DNA from: Trichobilharzia regenti
Lineage: Eukaryota > Platyhelminthes > Trematoda > Strigeidida > Schistosomatidae
DNA: 64,000 nucleotides
Direction: 5' to 3'
Assembly (NCBI GenBank): GCA_944472135.2
Contig: OX235264.1
Span: 125,517,809 to 125,581,808, forward strand
Shown here: positions 23,801 to 29,800 of the stretch, piece after piece
Layout: each line of letters begins with the position of its first letter
How positions within the stretch are numbered: the stretch's first letter is position 1
Program-made: the position numbers and the translations under genes
The notes under the pieces: model-generated
Databases searched by the model: none
The model's input: only the letters and a program-made list of their open reading frames with translations
Told to the model about the DNA's origin: nothing

Positions 23801-26800
23801 TGGTTGTTGAATCAGCCTTTGTTCTTATTTTTCTCACGACCAATATTGGAGACGTAAACATTGGCGTAAATTACTGTCTACCAAATTTTGGCTAGCAGCC
23901 AGCTCTCACCACAGAATGACTAGTTGGCTGACTGACTGACTAGTTTCAACACAGAACTTTGCGCGGATGTACAGCAGTCCGAGTTGCTACACTCTCTGCA
24001 TGTACCAGGCAAGGCAAGAGAAGAGAGTTAAGCCAGATTCATCAAAGGAGAGATAATAAACAGAAGGATGAGTGAGGCAAAAACAATAGTAATATCGAAT
24101 GACAATATAGTTTTACTGGATTTAACAAGTCACAAAGAGTGAATGCTTCTTCGCCAGCCATTGAAAACAAAGATTTTGAGTCATATTACCAATCGTCTCC
24201 AGCCTTCACTGGTTCTTACCATCCAGAGGACGCCAACCAGTCAGACAGCCAGTCTACATCTCCCTGCCTGACTGGTTTAAACTCACTGTTGTGGGTTTCA
24301 TTAACTGATGAAGCCATGTTTTGTTTTGACTACCACTAGCTATCTCTTTTCCAACCTTATGGATCCTATGTCAGTCAGCTAGCATTTATCGTCGAGGAAG
24401 GCGATGGCATGATATGCTTGTGTAACACATTTCCTAACCATCTCAATCGATGTAACTTCACAAACATATCGATTGACTTTCTCTCCTAAACCTCATTATT
24501 AATATTGAGGTTATCGAATAACGTTATTCCAATAGCCGAACATATTTCTTATGGCGTAAAAGTAAGAATATGTGTCTGTTTGTCTGTAATAAAATCATTA
24601 GAGATGTTTCTGACTTCAGGTCACTCAATATCATTTTGGTTTAGAATTTCCGCACCGTAATGATATCATAAATATCCTCTTTATATGTCGGCCTTCTGGT
24701 TGTTTTACATGAATCCTGTCCTGAAGTTAAAAATGAGTATTTACTTCGATTGGACACCAGTTAGTTAGTAAGTAGTGTAATGTGTGTCTAATCTTTTGGT
24801 TGGTGCAGACTGGTTGGCTCGCCATCATGGTGCACTGTGAATTGTTGATATTAAATGGTTGGAAGCGGCAATCGGAAGGAAGCCTTACCTGACCTAGGTT
24901 TCGTGCTTGTTGGCACTCACCAGTCACAGCAAGGTGTACCTGCAATCTTGAAGTAAGTCATATTCCTTGTAAGATTCGAACACATGTCACCTAGTGTTCT
25001 GTAATCAGAGACTTTATCATTGAGCTATTCAGGTTCGCGATTCACCTCTTGTAGAACTGTATTGATCAGTCACGAATCCGAATAGCTCAGTGGTAATGTC
25101 TTTGATTGCAGCACACCGGGTGACGCGGATTCGAATCTCACAAGGGATAGGATTTCCTTTAAGATTACAAGAACACCTTCCTGTGAATGTTCAGTGCCAA
25201 TAAACACGAAACCTAGGTCAGGTAGGATTTCCTTGCGATTGCCGCCGCCAACCATCTAATCTATCAACAATTCACATTGACTGTTTCACTAGCCTCTAAA
25301 GCCTCAGGATGGTCGGGGGTGGGTGTCTTGCGCTGCGGGTTGGCCACCCCTCCGTACACCTCTTGAAATGCTCCCATATGACCGGGCGTCTTACATAGCC
25401 TCTCCTGAGGAAGTCCTACTCACTGCCTTCACGTGGCGAAGGTGTTTTTCACCAAAGTGAGAGGGCAAAAGCGGATGCCCGGCGCTCTTCACCGGGTTGA
25501 CTGTCCATTGGATGACAGTCTAGGGGAGATGGCTAAACCCCGATTCCAAACCTCCAACGAGTGGCGTATGAAGCCCACCGGAGCTCACCGGCAGACGTAT
25601 GGACAATGGGCTTATTGGATGCCCTGGATGACTGGCCCCATTCAAAAAGGCGAATGAACCGGACTCCGGTCACCGGCTGCCAATGGATAGTGGACCCCCT
25701 ACTCCACTCCTACTGCCTTTTAGGTCACACTTGGTTGTGTAAAGGCTAGAGCTGCACTCTCAAACAAAAGGCCGAGCGATGCTGGGGACATCACTCGTAC
25801 CCAATTCCCATGAAACTTCATGGTTCATGAAGCCGGCTCATCCTCCCGTAGGAGATAGCCGAAGTAAAGTAAAGTAAGTATATGTAGTGTAATGGGCAAC
25901 TGGATGATAGTGTAGCTAACGTCTGTTTTTCGGCTCTGTGATACATGTACATACTTAGTTAGTCTAGAAGATAACGAATTAAAGATGCTGGATGGTTGGT
26001 TGGAGGGAAGTTAAGAGGAATTCCTGGACACATGCCTTTTGTACTTACTCATACTCATCAGTGAGGTGTATTCAAAACCTTACTGCAGGTATCTGCTGCC
26101 GCTTCACTACCCAATGCAGTGCTGCAGTTGGAGACGTTACATTCACTAAGCGATGCTGAACATGGCCATGATCATCGACTAATATGTAATCCCGATCTTT
26201 TACTGTCTGATATTTTGAGATATCGGTGACCTGAGTTTGTGTACTATAGCGGTATTAACATTATTGTATACGCCGTAGTCAATCCTGTAATTCTTCTTAT
26301 ATTTTATTCCAAAATACTCAAGAATATAAACTTTTCTTTATTTAAGACTTATTCCATAAAAAGTGATCTACTTGTGCCACAGATCCTGGTGACTTCGAAT
26401 ATTTTATACCACTTGCGTTGAAATTGACTTAGGTTTTTAGTCTTCTTTTGTTGTCTGTTGAAATTTTTAGAGGAAACTAAGTCGTCTAATTTAATTGAAT
26501 TTTTGATTTTCCTATCGATTGATTGGACTGAAGTGCTCGGTCTCTGGTTGACATGTCGGCTTCTTGTGCAGATGCTTCGACGATGTCTGGGCATTTAACC
26601 TAGTTTTTAATTGGTGGATGGCGACTAGCAGTGGAATCCAGGATGCTATTAATTAAATGCCCAGACATCGTCGAAGCATCTGTACAAGAAGCCGACATGT
26701 CAACCTGAGTGAGACCAAGCACTTCACTCCAATCAATCGACGGGAAAATCTAAAATTCAATTAAATAATTAATATGACCCGTTGTGCAAGAGGTGGCTCT

Positions 26801-29800
26801 CGTGGCCCAAGTGGTCTAGTGGATAACAACGCTTTGGCGTTTGAAACTATGTACACCGGGTTCGAGCCTCGCTGTTGGGAACATCATCACTCACTGAGAA
26901 ATACAGGTACATCCGGCTGACTAGTCCCAAGTAGGACAAAATGCGCGTTATCCTGGATTCTACTGCTAGTCACCATCCACCAGTTAAATGCTAAGTCGTC
27001 TAATGTTTAATAGTAGACAGTGGTTGATGGATACGACAAACTGTAAACAACAGTTTGGAGAATTTCTCGTTTTTTTATAACTTTTTGTCAAAAACTTACA
27101 GCACTAAATTTTATCAATACGTCTGATGTTATTATTTGTATCCCCCATTATTTATTGATTATATATTTTTGAATTATTATATTCCTTTGAGTTCCGATGG
27201 GGGAACATAGAACTTCAGGCTTCTGGAGCTTTGTAATCTCAGTAGCAGTGGTGTTTTTTACGGGTTGGGGTTGCTGGTCAGCCTTACACCCAACCTTCCC
27301 TCCATGTCAGGCTTACAGGTGAGTTGGTGGTGGTGGGGGTGGGGTGAAAGTTTGCGCCGTTTGGGAATCGAGGACCGGACCACTTGGGTATGATTGACGA
27401 GCATTGTATCGCTGAACCACCGACGCATGACTACTGATTGATTACATGAGACTGAAATTCTCAATGACTATTGATGGACACTCCAACAGAACCTGAACAT
27501 TAACACGGTGAACCAGAGTTTGCCATCACTTTGTACCAGAAGCGAACATGTTAACAGAAACTCAGCACTCTGATCCAGTGTTGACAATCAACACGGGGAA
27601 TTCAAAAACTAACTTGAACAAAAAATGACAACTAATACCTGCTGAATAGAAGGGGGTTCTCTTGCTCCCACCCCCCATCCAATGGCCTAGTGAAAAACTC
27701 TGTGTAGCACTTGAAACGATGGATGCTGAGTTCGAGTCTCAGCAAGGGGGAACAAGAGGGGAAAGTGTCATGATTCACTGCGAATACAGTCACATTATCC
27801 TGCTGATGAGCTCCGAATCGGACGAAAAGTGCATTCTGGTTCCTACTGCAAGCCACTTACCGTCATTTCATGTTGCTTTACACACTAATGGGATGTGATA
27901 GGCAATTCTAATTATTTATTTATTGCTTTCTTTTTGTTCATTGACAGCAAGTAATAGATGGAGAAAAGTCTGGTGTGTTTTGTAGACAGACAAATACCAG
28001 TAATATCAATGATTCTGTATTCCTTAGTCCATCGAATAACAATAACAGTATGCATAATATTCGTCGTGGTATCGATGATGGTGACAATAAAAGAACAACT
28101 AGAACAATGATGAATAGAACTCCGAATAGAGATATGGGTGGATTAAAGCCGCTATCATTAAATAATACTGGAATAGATTCTGGCAATCATATGATTGCAG
28201 ACAAACCAGTATGTAGTAGTAGTAGCATTGGCAGACATAATTCAATGCGATCGTTGGCTGCATCTAATCGACCAACAAGTCTGTCAAGAACAGCAAGTGT
28301 AAGTTGACCAACTTTCATTCCATGTCCTAGTCTGTCGCTTTTCACCCCTTCCCACAATCTACTTTGGTTATTATTTTTATTTTCCTCCAAAGTTTAAGGA
28401 TTTCGTTTACTGCCACTAAAAAGGCCGTATCTTTCATCAGTATCCCCAACTATAAATCTGTAACGGGATAAGAGACTTGGTAAGGGACATTTTTGTTGGT
28501 GAGACGCACCGTATTTATACGTTTGTAGCCATATTTATCTGTCTGTTTTCGACATAGAACTTTGCACAAATGTGCGGAAGTTCAAGTCGCCACATTCCGT
28601 GTAGCACGCGAAGCAAGAGAAGAAAGTACAAGAAAAGCATAATAGAAACAGTGAGCAGAGGTGTGAGACAAAGGAGTAATAAAGAAATACAAAACAGTTT
28701 CATTGAAGATCATAAGTCACAGGGAGTGGATGCATCTGTGCCACTGAGAACGGTTTTGAGCCATATCACCAACTGTTTTCAACCATAGATTTTTACCGTC
28801 CCGAGGACCCCAGCCTGGAAGCCATTCTACACCTTCCTACGTGGCTTAGACCAACTTTTGTGGATTTCATTGACTGATGCCAAGTTTTTGTTTGACCGCC
28901 GCTAGCTTTTTTCCAGCCTGACCCTATATCCGCTAACATAGCTCGTCGAGGGAGGCGATGACTTGGCATACGTAACACATGTCCTAACCATCTCAGTCTT
29001 TGTAACTTCACGACTTCGTCGATTGATTTCCCCTGTTTACCTAGAACTCTACGCCTAACCTCCATGTTGCTCACCTTATTATGCCACTTTACACGGGAAA
29101 TAGAACGCAGGAACCTATGATCAAAGCCAGCTAGTCTTTTCATGTCTTCCACTCTCAGTGGCCAGGTCTCACAACCATAAAAGAGGACGGACCGGACTGA
29201 TGAGCAGTACACCCGCCCTTTGGTCGATAGTCGAACATCTCGTCTACGCCAGAGTCGGCGTAAACTAACAAATGCCATATTTATGGTCGGCTAGGTCAAC
29301 GGATAATGAACTGTTCTGATTGGTGGTTAATTTTCTGAAGGTCAAAAGGTCTGAGACGAAAAGTTGTCTACTGACAATAGACTGTTCTGATTAGTTGTTA
29401 ACTTTTTAGAGGTTAAATCTTGAGATTGTTTCCTGACCACAACGTAAACGAGTTGTAGGTTTTGAGAGATGAACACTTCTATTTCTGTAGCTATTGTCTC
29501 AAAATGCTGTTTTTCAATTTCGACTACTTCCTATCAATCTGCATTTATCTACTATTGATAAATCTTGTTAGTAGCACATGCCACAATATGATGATATAAT
29601 TCACTGGAGGGAGAGGTTAATCACCGAATCTTTGCTGATCGAATCATCCGATATATTAGATTATTTTCTACCATGGTACCCAAACTCCTCTACACTCCTC
29701 TCACACTAAGCCTGAATAATTGTTGCGGTCATTAAATGTGCCAAAAATAGTAGTTTCTTCTACAGCATGTTATGGAATGATTATGAAAGGGCATAGTATC

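Noticed and set aside
22508..23913. One LTR retrotransposon spanning both LTR-like copies
   Set aside because: The interior is NUP35 exon 5, intron and a SINE, and the right copy has its own TSD.
25075..25150. A genuine tRNA gene
   Set aside because: Boxes A and B are there, but a mirrored copy and a SINE body follow, and I could not fold a full cloverleaf. The same holds for the tRNA-like heads of S1 and the hammerhead SINEs.
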